A stretch of DNA of 64,000 nucleotides, from the NCBI RefSeq assembly GCF_040807025.1, contig NC_090954.1, positions 13,223,501-13,287,500 on the forward strand. The letters run 5' to 3'. Position numbers and translations under genes: made by a program. The stretch comes from Struthio camelus (lineage: Eukaryota > Chordata > Aves > Struthioniformes > Struthionidae). Below, piece by piece: positions 1 through 15,000 of this stretch (position 1 is the first letter of the stretch; each line of letters opens with the position of its first letter). Under the pieces are notes generated by a model. The model had not been told where the DNA came from and did not search any database. It saw only the letters and a list, made by a program, of their open reading frames with translations.

Positions 1-35
1 CGGAGCAGAGGAGTTCCAACTGGGCCCGCATACAG
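1..35 (+). CDS. FAT2: FAT2 exon, partial (3' end only)
   Basis: The window opens inside an exon that reads [11 protein letters not shown] and ends ACAG before GTGAGA. One base of a glycine codon is left over and is completed by the next exon (G plus GG), giving the usual cadherin wording [13 protein letters not shown]. This joining in phase 1 supports both borders. The exon encodes the middle of a cadherin repeat. Confidence 0.85.
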
Positions 36-3000
36 GTGAGATCTGGCCCTGCCCCACGGCAGTATAAGGGAAACTGGATGCTTTTATCCTCTTGCTCACC
101 CAGCCGGAGAGCTATCAGCTCCCAGCCACAGCTCAACACTCGACTCCTTTTGAACAAACAAAAAAGACTATTAATTCTAACTCTCCCAGGCTAGCAGGTG
201 ATGACAAACAGCAGTTTTATTGCAATATGGTATAGAGGAGCACTTGCCCTGTATCTTCCTGCTAGCTTTCTTTACAAATGTTTGGCGCTAACATTGTGAA
301 AATGAAGGGCAGACACTATTGCTAACAGTTAGCCCTCAAGGAGGAGAGGTAGGCAAAGTATTAAAGCACTGATTTGAGCTAGAGACATAAGTTCTGGTCT
401 AAACTCTAGAAAAGTTTTACTGATATTTGCTGGTCTTGGTTTCCTCCTTTCCAAATAGATATACTCATGCTTCTAGAGATCACTTGGGATTCATTACATT
501 GCAGGAAGCTTAATTCAGCAGGGTTTACAAAGGTGTTTAGAAGTACAACTGATTTATGAGCACCCATATCCCATGATGACATCCCTCTCATAAAGTTCAG
601 CCTAACTTATAAGACTCCTTGTGCCAAGTCCCGACAGGGCAAAGACTGGCAACGATCCGAGAATAGCTCTGAGCAATGTGGCGTGGACACATCACCCTTA
701 ATAACTGGATTAGAACTGGTGTTCAAACCTAGTCAGCTGTCTCCCACGGTTCATTCAGGAAGATAGCATGCCTGAACCTCTCTAAGCTCTCCTAGACTGC
801 AGCTGCAGTTGCAGAAGACAAGACCATCTCCTGTTATTTCCAATAGGGGAGCTGACCACTTCTGCACCTCTTGACCGGGAACAGAAACCTATGTACCATC
901 TTGTCGCCAAGGCGACAGATGGCGGAGGCCGTTCCTGCCAGGCAGATATTACACTTATCATAGAGGACACAAACGACAACGCACCGAGGTTCTTCCCCAG
1001 TCACTGCACTGTGGCTGTTTTTGACAACACCACGACAAAGACACCCATCGCTGTGGTTGCTGCCAGGGACCTTGATGAAGGTGAGTCAGAATGGGATGAA
1101 GGGTTTTTTTTGTTTTTTTTTTTTTTTTTAAACTAGACTTCATCTTTCATCCTGAATGGAAAACTTTAAAAGCTAGGGAGGGGTTGCAGCAACGGGCACA
1201 GATGACTGAATGCTGGCAAAAATGAGTGCCTGGATCTCATCACCGACACATTTCTGACTAGTGGGCTGGCATCACCATTCTGGTGACCCTGTAGGAAGTG
1301 CAATGTCGGTAGAAACACGCATAGAGAGACATTGAGAACAAGTCCAGAAATTGCACTGTGACACAGCTGACTGTAAAACAAATTTTGTCTTAGGTCCAAG
1401 CTGGACAGAAATCATCTTAAAGATGGAGACTGAGAACCAGCATAATTATGAAGAAAGGAGACTCTGCATCTGCAGGGGATAGACAACACAAACAAAGTGG
1501 TCCTTCTGAAGATGCAGAGATTTTTCCTGTGTTTTCAGCTTCTCAGAAAAAATAGCTAAGGCTCCTAAGAAGGGAGTTTTCATTAAATCTCCAAAGCAGA
1601 GATTGAATTTACTGTGATAGAGAAGCAAGATAATATTTATCTGCTTTTGGATGGGAAATGAAGTTTACAAACAAAGGAATTAAAAATGAGATGCACCTGT
1701 GCACACAGACAGGTGATGCAGATAGGTGATAGTGAGGGTGGCTAGATAACTAAATCTGCAGGTGGACAGGAGCATACTTGAAGGAGAGGTTCGTACAGCC
1801 TCCGTTTCCCCTGGGAATTTAAGTTCACATAGCTACATGTAGTCCTAGTGGGTTTAAAAAAAAAAAAAAAAAAACCCACACAGAGCAGCATTCCTACCCA
1901 TGGATTAATGCAGTCTGTCATGGTATCCTTCCAGGTCTCAATGCTGAGGTGGTCTATTCTCTCTCTGATTCTGCCAATGGACACTTTTCAATTGAGGAAA
2001 CAACAGGGGTGATTCGTCTGGAAAAGCCTCTAAAGGATACTCAGCACTCGGCATTTGAGCTGACAGTCTGTGCTACAGACCGGGGCACCCCGGAGCCCCT
2101 CTCTGCTCTTGGCACTGTCACTGTCTCTGTGGTGGATCTAAATGAATATCTACCTGTTTTCCTGGCTCCTGAATACATGGCCATGGTAAAAGAAGATGTA
2201 GCCGTGGGTACGGAGGTTCTCAACTTGTCAGCATTGACAAGGGACAACGCAGAAAACACAGAGATCAAGTATGAAATTGTGAATGGCAACGACCATGGGA
2301 AATTTCAACTCAACTCAAACACGGGTAAGAAGGTCTTGCGCCCAGACAGGTCCACGCTGACCCAACATCAACAGCTGTCCTTGTCTGCTCCTTCTCTTGT
2401 TCTCCATTTGGCTTGCGCTTCTGCTCTTTTCTCCTCTGATTTTAGCCGTTTTAAAGTATTGCACTTGCTCTTCTCCTGCCTTTGCTCTTTGATCCTAACT
2501 CATGTGTGTAATTCTCAGACTACCTTCATCTTTTCTTCCCCCTATTTTCTCCTTATCTTTCTCTGAAGGTCTTTCCTGTCCTCTTCCATTCCCATCCTTC
2601 TCTCTCCCTGTCTCCTCAGATCTTTCTTCTTTCCCCTCCTATCTTCCCAGCCTTTAACACCTCTCCTTATTCTTTTGCTAAAGGGTGTCCACGCACACGA
2701 GAGAGGCCTGGGGAAGAAAGAGAATGTCAGAACACTTTATTTTAAAAAAAATAACTTCCCCGACATTCCCAATTAGTCTATCACGGCCACAAATCTTTTT
2801 TGCCCCTCTACTGAGTACAGCATGGGGGATAGGGAATACAGTCTTCTCTAATACCCTAAATTTTACCAGTCAAGTCACTTACGGCCTGATTCAAATCTTA
2901 CTGAAATCAACAGAAAGATTCCTGTTATACCTCTGGGTACATTATCAATGGCCTTCAACCCTTGGCTGTAACATCCTGATCCAAGGTGCCTTCTTCAGCT

Positions 3001-6000
3001 TCTCTCTCCGCAAAGGCTCTTGCTAATTTTTCCACATCGACCTTTTCCCTACTACATACCTCTTAAAAGGCAATGAGCAGGGGGGTTTTGCCTTCACTTT
3101 ACTTTTGTGTTTGTGTTGCTTTCACTTCAAGTCTTCTGTCGCTGTTCCTCTCTCATTTTCTGAGATAAACAGCCTCCTCCTTTCTTCTGTGCTGCATCCC
3201 AAGCTTCACTTCCAAATCGTGCAATCTTTCTACACACCTTTTTCTCGTACACAACTCTGCACCTACATCTCACACCTTGTCATCCTGTCTATGACACAGT
3301 TCAGTGACGCTCTACTACCATCTTCGTCATGATTTTCAATAGCACTGTTGGAGTCTCATCCTATTTTGTCTCAGATCAAGATTCCTGAAAACATTTCAGA
3401 TAATGAGGTTGTTTTACCTCTTCAAACACTTGACAGCAGAATGAGGCGGGTTACGGCAGAATCAGTTTGCTTATAGTTTTTTTAAGGCGATGTCAGGATT
3501 TTCAGTACCCTGACTTAACGAGATAATGTCAAAGCTAGGTCAGCTGCACGTTATTCTGTGATCATCAGCTGGCAGTTTGGCAATTACCTCAATAGATCTG
3601 CAGTATTCCATGAAGCTTTACATTATCCATTCAGAGTCTCTTCTGCCCTTTTCTATCCATCTGCCAATGCAGGTGCCTTATACATAAATGGAAGCTTGGA
3701 TTTCGAAGCCAGTCATGAGTATTATCTATCCATTGAGGGCACGAGGAAGGGCTCAGCTTCTCTGAGTGATGTCACCATGGTGGTGATCAATATCACTGAC
3801 ATCAATGACCACGCACCAGAGTTCATCCAAGACCCGTACTTTGCTGATATCCGGGAGGATGCTGCAGTTGGAGAAATCATCCTTACGGTAGGATAAAGAA
3901 CCAGGCCAGCTGTCTTTTTCTCTTCTCTTGTGTTATTCATTATTAACTTTGCCTTTACATGGAGATACTCAATATAGCCATTCAATGAAAAGGGGGTCCC
4001 CATCTTCAATAGCACACACTGGGATCAACACAGCCAGCAGGTTTGTGACGTTCAGCACTTAAGAACCAGGCGTTACTTAAAAGAGGATGATTGCCAGCAT
4101 TCATGGTAGCCCACAGACACGGAGGGTACTTAGCCTTAGAAGATAACCTTTAAGTGAAAGCTTAAGATACCTAAGAGAAACACAGGGAATAGGGATCTCC
4201 CCAAAGAGATAAAATGCCTGCAGAAGGCCCAAAGCGTATGAGGCCTGGGGAAGGCAGAAGGGGTTCCCTGGGTGGAACAGCAGAGTCCAAGGTATTCCAG
4301 TGAGATGTCCCCTGCCAAGCCTGGATTACCATCACAGAGCTGGTGAAGCCAGGAAAACAGTGAGCAGAAAACCAGTGTTGTAGTTTTTCAGAGTTTTCTC
4401 TTGGAAAAACTAATGAATGAAACATGTAAATTGCCTTCCTCCCTCCTCCTCTTCTGAAGCAAGCTCAGTCCAATACACTTAAATGACAAGGAGGTCCTGC
4501 CCCTGTCCCTCCTTGGCGAGGCCATCTTGGACCAGGAAGTGTAGGCTTTTTTTTTTTCCTCCTAACAGGTGTCAGCTGATGACTTGGACGGAGCAATGAA
4601 CAATCAGATCACATATTCAATTGTGGGAGGGAACCCATTGGGACACTTTGCCATTCAACCGAAGAATGGGAAAATCAGCATTGCCAAGCATCTGGACAGG
4701 GAGGAGGTGAGTTCAAGATAACAGAAACAGGAGAGTTAGAAAAGATGAGGTGCAAAAGACTAAGGGAGCACATTACACTCAGCTGCCTCCTGTCTTTCAA
4801 ATGATCTAATGCTTATACTGTAAGCAGAAGGCAAATCTTTCACTCATTTATTTTCTAGACCAACAGATATTACTGTAGGAAGGCTGGACTTCAGTGGTGA
4901 CAGCGTTGGGCTGTTGTCTACTCTGCCAGTGCTCTAAGACGGCTGGATGTGAGCCAGCCCCAAACTGGAAGCCAGCAGGGTTGGTTTCTGCTTCTACGAA
5001 TCAGAGTATTATAGAAAATAGTTATGGAGAGGAGCATGAAAGGTCATCTGGACCATCCCTTATTCATAAAGCAGAAGCAACTCTATCTAAACTACTCTTG
5101 ACAGATATTTGCCCGGCTTGCTCTCATCCATCTTTGACAAGTTGTTTCCCTTCTCTGCAACTACTGTGAAGCTGATTTTCTTTAGCAAAGTGCTTTGAGA
5201 TTTGTACATGGGGGATTCTAGCTGAGGGACAAAGCTATTTTTATGACATCATGCAAGGCCTCAAACATTTTAACAAATTGCAACAGGGTGATAAACATCC
5301 ATATAAGAAAAAAAGCATTCCTTCACTTCTCCGAGTGACCATGCTCTATAAATCCTCCAGATCCCCAGCTATTCCCTGACCGTTCGAGCTACAGACAATG
5401 GCCACCCTGCTCAGTTTAGTGACGTCGCTGTGTACGTCCAAGTGTCTGATGTCAATGACAACCCTCCTCGGTTCTTCCAGCTCAACTACAGCGTGGTGGT
5501 GCAGGTAAGCCAGGAGGGGGGTTGTTCTCTGAGTCATCTCTGGGTACCAAGGTACCCAAGCATGAGCTGCTGCTGAGGCAGAGGGGTGAGTTAGTGACGA
5601 AGCATGCTGTTGCTTATGCTCATTGCCACAAAGAGCTGGCAGGATGCACTGGGGTAGATATTCTCCCAACAGATGCCATTTTCTCCTACCAACAGCTTTA
5701 GGCACCTTCTGTCCTTTCAGTACAGAGCCTGCAGAGCTCTCTTCATACTTTTCAAGCCTGATCTGCAGCCTTTACTTCCCTTGCATTTGTCTGTCTACAC
5801 CATGAAATAAAAAGTGGACCCAAGCACATGGTCAAGCACCACCATCACTGATGGACATAGTCCAGCAAGCCTGTAGCTTGGACTCAAAGCACCCACATGT
5901 ACTCAGAAAGAGACAAGCTCAGAACGTGCTTTCATCTCCCCTTGTACTTACACGGCTCTAAGGGGAATCCAGAGCAGCTCCTCAGCTATCTACACTAATC

Positions 6001-9000
6001 CAGGTGACTCTACCATACATTTAATGCTATGTAAGGCAGAGCGTCACCATCGCGTTACTGCCAGCGATGGCAAGAGTCCCAATGTGCACATATTAGAGAG
6101 AAAGAGAGAGAAAGATGGGGTGTGGGATTTGTCTTGCTGTTCCTGATCCAGCAGTCTTAGGAGCAGTGCAGGTTCCCAGGCCTTTTCTCTTTGCTTTCCT
6201 TTCTCCACTATTATCCTTCCCTATTTCAGGAGAATGCCCGAGTGGGTACAAGCATCCTGGAGCTGATTATGAGCGACAGAGACTCCCCAGAAAACGGACC
6301 GCCGTACTCATTCCAGATCACTCAGGGCAATGATGGGAAGGCCTTTGATGTCACCCAAAATGGTCTGCTGGTGACATCATCCGTCCTGAACAGAAAAATG
6401 AAAGAACAGTACCTATTACAAGTCCAGGTATAGCCTGCATTACTCCCCTGGCATACGAATTCACCCAGCCAAGTTTAGTAATAACAAAATGAGATTAGAA
6501 CAGCACAGCTGAATAGGGACTCCACTGGCTTTGGAGAAATTCAGTCTGGGCACAAATTCTGCAGCCTTGGAACCAGATACAGAGCTCATCTCTCCAAACG
6601 GTTTCCAGCTTCCTGTGGACAAACTAACCTCTACATTGATAAAAATCAGATAATATGGTCAGGAGAAGTGCTCTGTCACCAATTTTCTTAGATAAACACT
6701 TTTCTCAGCATAATTCTAGCAACTTCCAGTTTAAAGGGAGACCTGGATCTGTTCCTGAAACTTTCTCCAAGCATCCTTAGGAAGGATTTTAGCTCTTCTT
6801 CAAAAAAGATTTGCATTGGTACAGGATAAGTTAAATAATTTTCACTATTATCAGTAAGGCTATCCCATTACAAACAACAGGATAATAACATGTAAAGTAC
6901 ATACATCTCCAGTAATACTAGTCATTCTAAAAGCTGGGTACTGTTGTTATTATAAACCTCAGTCACTAAATGCGTAAGATTAAGGATAAACTTCTCCTAT
7001 GACCTGATTATTCAAGTTTTTCTATTTTGAGGTTCCTTGACTCCTGCTAGGCAGCCATTGTCAGAGATAGGCTATGGGCTTAAACGGACCAGGAGAGCAA
7101 ACGCATTGATAAGTGCAACTGCTTAATATCTTTGCACACTAAGTTACATATGGAGCCCCAAAGATTGACAGCATCCCTAAAGACTATTAATTCTCAGGAA
7201 TCAGAACTGCCCAGTTGTGTCTCAGCTGCTGATGAGCGCATATGGAAATGAGTATGAGCCTTCTGTTAACAGAAGGTCTCAATCAGTTTCCGTGCTGGAA
7301 GGCGTTCTGCCAGAGCAGCCTGCCATTTCCCTGGAGCCAGCCTTGTAAAGCTATCTCCAGGCAGAGATCCAATATGGCTACCAATTTTTCCCAGTAAGCA
7401 CCCTTTCTTCTACACTCCCAAACCACTGCTTGACAGTTTCCACCCATTGCTACTTGCGAGGCGCTCTCCTCTGTAAAACCTTCTCAGCCTGTCGGGTCAA
7501 GTGAGGTGACAGTAAATCACTACACAGCTATAACAGATCCTTTCGTTTTCCTTGACAGGTCTCTGACAGCGGTGTCCCTCCCCTGTCATCATCTGCATTT
7601 ATAAACATCCAAGTGACAGAGCAGAGCCAGTATGCCCCTTCAGCCCTTCCCCTGGAGATATTCATCACTACCAACGAGAAAGCCTTCCGAGGCGGCGTTC
7701 TGGGCAAGATCCATGCCACAGACAGAGATCCCCATGACACGCTGGTGTATACTTTGGTGGCTGAAGTGCCCCGGCAGGGGCTCTTCTCCGTTGGAGCTGC
7801 AGATGGAAAGATCATTGCTGGGGACAAGCTTCCCCATGGCCACTATCTTCTGAACGTGACCGTCAGCGATGGTACATTCACAGCCACCACCAGTGTCAAC
7901 ATCCATGTGTGGTGCTTCACGCAGGAGGCCCTTGACAAGGCTGTAGTGCTACATTTCCGCCACCTCTCTCCTGAGGAATTTGTGGGGGACCATTGGCGCA
8001 ACCTGCAAAGGTTTCTGGGAAACATCCTTGTCACTCGGCGTCAAAATATCCACATGGCCAGCTTGCAGCCTGCAGCTACCTCTGATGGAGTGGACCTGCT
8101 CTTGGCTGTTGGAGAGCCTCACGGGTCATTGTATGAACCCCGGGTTCTTGCAAATAAGATCACTGTGTCTGCTGGAGAGATGGACCAGCTCGTTGGGCTC
8201 CAAATAAAGAAGGCAATTCACGTGCCATGTCATGGGTCAGGTTGCGCCCACCGTGTCTGCAAGGAAACCATTCAGCTGGACCCAGGCATGATGTCTACTT
8301 ACAGCACTGCCCGACTCAGTGTCCTCACTCCACGGCACAGCTTGGAGCAAATCTGTTCTTGCAACGGTGAGCAATCCTTCTTGTCAGTGTCCCATGCTAG
8401 AAACCTGAAGCTGTTCCATAGAACATTGTGTTTCCCTTCATACAATTGTAAAGCACCAGGACTTTCCATGGAGTTAGGTTGTCCCAACGACTAACCATTC
8501 TGGCAGCGCTTTCAAGGCCTAGTCTAGACTCTTAGAGCTTTAAAATTTCTCTTAGTCATTTTTTAAAAGAATCTTCTGTAGCATATTATTAATAGCAGCA
8601 TTTATCTCATTGAGAAAAGTGACTCACACTTAGCAGGTAATGAAACTGAGCTCAGTGGTCAGAATTTCATTCTTTGAGCTGCTATGTTGGTCCTAGACTC
8701 AGTAAAGCAGAGACTAGCTGAAAAATTCCAGAAAAGATAAAGAATACATATTTGTTTTCATATCTAGAGTACTTCAAGAAATGAGACGAGGGAGCAGGGA
8801 TGGAGGTTAGCTTTACTTGGGCAGGAATGCTAGGGGGATAGTGCAGGCTAAGAAAAAGCCACGTTAAGGATGAGAAAGATCAAAGGTATAGCAGACCATG
8901 CTCAGGGAACCTTGGAGGAGCTACGGAACAGACAGCAGAGCTGCTATTGCAGGATTGCCTTGCAGTTCAGTACATAGAAGAAATGCTGGGAGCACGAAAC

Positions 9001-12000
9001 GGGTAGCAGTGGGACTTGCAGTGTAGCTGTAAATAGGCTTGTTGTGGACAGGTCAGTTATGACCTATTCCTGCTCAATTATGGTGTTATGCTGGGAAAAA
9101 AGGCAAGGCTGGATACCGTCTATGGTCTCCTAAAGTGTGACAAAGATGAGACCTTTCACTCATTCTAATTCCAGGAACGGCTGTGAGGTTTGGAGGCCAC
9201 AGCTACATTTGGTACCGCCACTCACAGATCGGGTCCTGGCACATGCACTTCCGCCTGAAAACCCACCAGCTGCATGCTGTTATATTCTACGCTAATGGAA
9301 CTGACCACGTCACTTTGGAGGTACATTTTGCAACACCTGAGGATTTATTTCTGTTTTAATAAACCACTTAACTGCTTTAGAGAGGGAATCACAGGAAGGA
9401 AATGCAATAATACATATCTTTAGTAACTCAGCTTCCTAAAATGCATGACTTGGGAAAACCAAGTGAGAGCTGAGCACAGTTTGGCAATTACTGCAACCAC
9501 ATCTAGTAAACAGTTTTTACATCTGTGAGTGTGTGTGCTGCTCTCTCGCGTGAAGTCAGCATGCACCTATATTATAGATCTACATCTTTCTTTCTCCTTA
9601 GAGTTTGTTTCTTCATCCTTCTGTTAAATTCTTCCTTCTGAGAGGTATGATATATCTGACAGATTTTTTCCCAGACTAGTCTGCTTCCACTGTAGCAAAG
9701 GGCAAACTTCACCCAACCTTTATGAGTGGAGTCAGATTCACACTGAACACGCAAACCATTTGCAAGGCCACATTATGGTTCGATCCACTGGCAAGATAAG
9801 GAGATTTTTAAGTTCTAAAGGGAAGAGAGCTGTAGGTTTGATAGCAGCAGCAGAGAAAATCCTGAGCTATCAGAATATAAAGTCCCCATATAGTCCCAAA
9901 CTGGTCAATAAGTAACCCCATACCACGGGGGGCAGATTCACAGCAGTGACTCAACATAGTTCCATAGGAATTGCATCCCGAGACAGATATGCTCCAAAGT
10001 ACACAGGCCCACGAAAAGGACAACTGATCAGGAGTTTCAAGATGTAATGTTTCCTACTGACCCCACCTACCCATCAATGAATTGTTCAGCGATACCTAAA
10101 AGTTGTGTTTATCTACCAAGGGACATGCAAATCAAAAATCTCAAAGTTCTGTTTCTTCCAGTATTCTCAGTGGCTGAAATATCTAACATCCCCAGGTTTC
10201 CCACTGGGGGTGGCCACCCACCATTGTGGACAGCCAGCTCAGAGGAGGTAGCTAGCAGAGCTGGAGAGTCTGGGTACGAGGGTGCAGAGATGGGGACAGC
10301 ACAGACAAGCTCTGAGGGCAGAATGATAACCACTAACCTTTACCTGCACCAGAGCACATGCCAGTCAGACCATGCATCTAATCACACAGATTTCAGCAGT
10401 TTAAAGACCCTTTATAGTAAAGGACAGAAGGGACAAAACATGATTCTTAAATGCTACTATTCAATGTCCACTTTTCACGTACCATACAAGCAACTGTAAC
10501 AAGTCAGGAGCATGGATGCAAGATGCCAGATCAAATCTGCAGACCAGTTAGGTTATATTTCCTTCAGGTGATTTCACTATTTAGGACAACTGTAGAGCCA
10601 GGAACATTTCAGGCTGATTTTTCCTTCACGCACCAAATCTACCCAGCATTCAAAAATGTGTCTCCCTCTTCCACTTTGGCAACAGAAAGGAAGCAAAACA
10701 TGATTAAAGAAGTTTTTTTGGTATATTCCTTATTAATTAAAATCAGCCTAATTGGAGATCAAGACTTTAGGACATAACAGCTTACAGAATTTTTTCCCTG
10801 AGCCTAATCACGTTGTAATCTACACAGTGAAAATCTACCTTCAGGTGCTCATGCTATCCCCAAATTCCCTTGTCCTTTCACACGGTTTCACAATGCCATC
10901 CTTAGACCCACACAGAGAGGAAGCTGTGCAGCGACCAAGGTGCAGAGAACTGCCCAAAATACATATTGCATGCTCCTGCTGCTGCAGCCATCACTTACCA
11001 AAAAAAAAAAAAAAAAAAAAAAAGGAAAAATAGCATCCATCTATGCCATGAGTCACTTGGCACAGGCAAGGGCTGGGATGGAGTCTCTTTTGCAAGAGTA
11101 TGAAACACTTAGCTGCCCTATTTGCAGCCTTTCACACAGCATCGTCCACAGTCTAGGCCTTTCCACCTCTCACATGAGTTACAACAAATACCATCAACAA
11201 ATTGCTGCCATGCAGTACGTATCTCTCACTTTATCATGAAGGACAACAGACTCTGCAATATACTGGCACATGGACTGGCTGTTTCTCCAAATCACCAAGT
11301 AGTTCAGCAGAAGCAGTCCAGCACTCAGGATGATGCTTAGAAAGGGTGAGAGGGCAGAATGCTCCAGCTATCCAGTCCTAACACACAAGGTCTAGAGAGA
11401 AAAGACTCAATAGTAATCGGTTTCAGTGTGCCCATCTACTGTACCCTGACCTCTCTACAGACTTTTTCAGTGGGAAGTGTTCATAGAGTCTCCACTGTAA
11501 AGTTGCCTATGAGTCATTTCTTTAGTGACCCACTTTATGAACAGCATCTCAGGAATCAAACCTTTTCGAGGCCACCTAGCCCAATAAATTCAGGGAGCCT
11601 CAAAGACTTTAAGCGTTGTGGACTGCAGAGCTCTAGGTATAAGCCAAAGCTTTAAAAGACTCGTATCTAGAAGGCAATGGTTTATAATTTTGGTGAAGAG
11701 GATGAGCTTTCCCCAGAGCACACATATCATTGCTCTTCCAATTGCTAAGCTCTCCTGACATTCAGAAATAGCACTCTGCAGCAAGAACATGCAAAACTAG
11801 GCAAGCGGGGAAAGACTTGGCAATCTGTCAGTTCTTGCTTCAGGGAGCTGAGTTCTCAGCTGTCTCCCAGCCTGAGAAATTGATAAACCCAATCTACAGA
11901 TCCATCTTCAATGAAATCAAGTTCCTCTGGATTAAAAAAAAAAAAAAAAAACCACTCTGTGGTGTACTTGCCAGCTGTGCAAAGGCATTTATACACGCAT

Positions 12001-15000
12001 TGCTCTGAAGCTCTTCCAGAACACATGCCAGCTGTATCTAGCTCTTCCGAAACTGGCTTCCTTTTGTTATTCTTTCAGTGGTTGCTCCCTCCTCCCACTG
12101 GGCTTTATCTGTACTGAGGTCTTCTCTTAGAGTGAATTGTTGTCTTGGTCTGCTTTTGGCCCATCCAGAGCAGCCCCGCCATACCAGATGTAGGTTCTTC
12201 TAGAGTTCAGTGTAGCCCATAACCTTTCGTCCTCCTCTAGCCTCTTCCAGGCATCATCACACCTCATTGTCTCTGACATCCCCTACAGAGGTCTCTTTTG
12301 CCTGGGATAAATTACTTAATGTCACATAGCAACAGGTTTCCATGAATGTTTTGTTCCCTCTTTCCTCCTTCTCCACAGTCTCCTTGTTTCTATGAAAGAC
12401 AGATATTTTATTAACAAAGCACTGGAGAGAAAAGGTGCAGGAGAGATTTGCCTCTAAATTCACCCTGAAACAGCACAGATAACCTTTTCTTTCTCATTCC
12501 TCCACTTGAGTTTTAAAGAGGAGTCTTGGGTCACAGACAGGAATTTCTAACTGCCCAGTACACTGCAAAAGACATTGGTGTGGTTAGTTTTTAGAAGCTC
12601 AGTAACTTAGATTGTCTCCTGCCCATCCTCTGGTGGTGGGGAGTGAGGATTGGATTGCAGTATCTATTAACAGCTTTGGCCCAGGTTTCCAGCATGTTGA
12701 TTGGGAGCTGGCTACAACAGTAATTCCCTTCTCTGCCTCCCATCTCCTTGTCTCCTCCAAAGAAAGGCTGCCAGGTGCTCCTTCTCAACAAAGTCCTTTC
12801 AGCACTCCTCACTCATGCCAAAGGGGGAGCTGCTCCAGCACAGGCAGCTTCCCCACCAGTGATGAAACAGTGAGACTAGTGTAAAGGCCATGGTGCCTAG
12901 AACAAGAGTCCGTTTGTGCCTAGTCAGCTATGGATAGCCTGAATACCAAGGCTCTGATTAGAAGCAGGAAGGGGGGAGAAGGGGCAACAGCTGCAGAAGT
13001 ACAATCACGTAGTTCTACACCCTGGTATGTGGAAAGATGAGCTTCCCTTGCCACATGCTGGTCACCAATTGCAGGAAAGGGGCATGGGGTGAAGATGTAT
13101 CAGTGAGACAAAGGCATTTTGCAAAATAAAGGAGGTTGCATACATTCAAACAGGCTTCAATGGGCCAGTGCAGCGCTTAACAAGGGTGAAAGGGGCTGGA
13201 TTTGCCTAGCTCATAGTTCTTGGGGTCTAAAAATCATGATTCGTCTTGAGTCATAATGCTTAGGCAGGGAAAAGAGGAATAAACAGCAAGAGACGTGTTG
13301 AGAACTTCCATGCACAACAGCTACCTGCATCGCTGTTTACTGTGACCTCTGGGATGTGTTTTGCAGATAGTTAACGGAGTGCCTCATCTTGGGTACAGCT
13401 GTCGGGGTAACTACACTGGGAACCTCTCTTCCTCGCGTTTTGTGAGCGATGGTGACTGGCACTCAGTTTTCCTGGAGATGAAGAATGCGTCTGCCCGCCT
13501 GCTCATTGACGGCCTGGGAAACACCTCTCTCCAGCTTCCAGGGACTTGCAGCATCTTTCAGGGCAGACGAGATCTGCTTTTTGGGGGCCTCCGACAGCCA
13601 CTCCAATCCCAGAGAGTGGCACGGGGGTTCAGAGGCTGCCTGGACGTGGTTGCAATCAATGGCAGAGAAGTGGTTCTCCTGCCCGGCAAAGGGCAATCAA
13701 AGGAAGTCACGGAGGAGATGGGAATAAAGCAGTGTTGCTCCCCTGCTGGTGCCTGCAGCAGCAATCCATGCCTCAACAATGGGATGTGCGCCGAAACTCA
13801 TGGAAGTGGTAAGTAATTATCCCGCACAGAGCGATATGAAAGCAAGAAGCAATGAGGGGAGAGAAAGAGACAACCTGTTCATCCATCCCTATGGAAGGGG
13901 CTATGCCATAGGAGAATCTGAGGTATCCCATCCCAAGGGACCTCAAGTGATAGCTGACTCAGTGCAGTAGCAGCTGGGTGTACGAGATCATCGTCCTGGC
14001 TCCCTTTGGCAGACCATGGCCCGGATGGCAAAAGGGTGTTTCTAAGGAGTGTGCATGACCTAGGAGAGCACAGCTTTGCCAAAAATTCAAATTCAAATGG
14101 AAATTCCACCCACCCCTCTGCATCCTCTTTCCTTAAGGAGCCGTTAGCAAAGTTGGAATCGGGCAAGATCAGATCACGGAGCAAGGGTATCTGGGCAGAA
14201 ACAAGCCAAGATCTTAGTCTCTTCCCACTGCAGTCAGCGACTCCCCACGGCTATGAAGGGACATGGGAAAACTGTAAGCTCAGATCCAAGAGTCCCAGGT
14301 TAACGCATGACCTGAATGCCCAGCTGAAGTTTGGCACTCACCACCAGGTTCTGCCCCTAGACAGTCTGTACCACTGCCCATCCCTCTGCAGAGGGTCCCT
14401 CCCCTGCAAGCCCAGGTCAGGGCTAGCCTGCAGTTGCTTGGAGAGGGGGAACCACTCACAGCAGCATCTGCCCTATGTCCACGTCCTAGCTTCAAGCACT
14501 GCAAGGTCACACACCATAACAGCTCATGAGCCAGAAAAGGCCTGCGCTTTGGCCCTTCCACCCTCCCTTTCTTGGGGCAGCGGGTACTCTGGAGGCTGCT
14601 GTGCAGGGCAGAAACTCCTTTTGCGGCTATATGCTCCTTGTGGCCAGCTGCCAAGGCCCACATCCTGCCCAGAGAGCGCATGAGGACCAGAGGAAGGAAG
14701 ACACTGCCCCCTGCCCTGCCTGCAGCTTCTGGGAACAAGATTCCCAGCATCGTCAACTCAGTAGCTGCCTTGTTCAGGTGAACTTGTTTGACAGACGATG
14801 TGTCTATATTGAACAGTTAACCTGGCTGGCGCTTACATCTCAGCTTTATCCTTGAGACCCTATGCACAGAAACCCCCCCCCCAACCCTGTCTGGGTTGGA
14901 AGGTGTTCTAAGCCCAAGAGGCAAGGACACATTTTAGCTCTAAGCCAAGGCATCACCTGCTTGCTTTTCAGAGAGGATACAAGGAGAGAAATCACTTCCT

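Noticed and set aside
10999-11023. A24 run as the tail of a retroposed gene
   Set aside because: No coding or repeat body and no target-site duplication could be seen next to it.
14006-14683. 225-codon open frame in a FAT2 intron
   Set aside because: No family resemblance, no matching splice phases, and it overlaps a frame on the other strand of similar quality.
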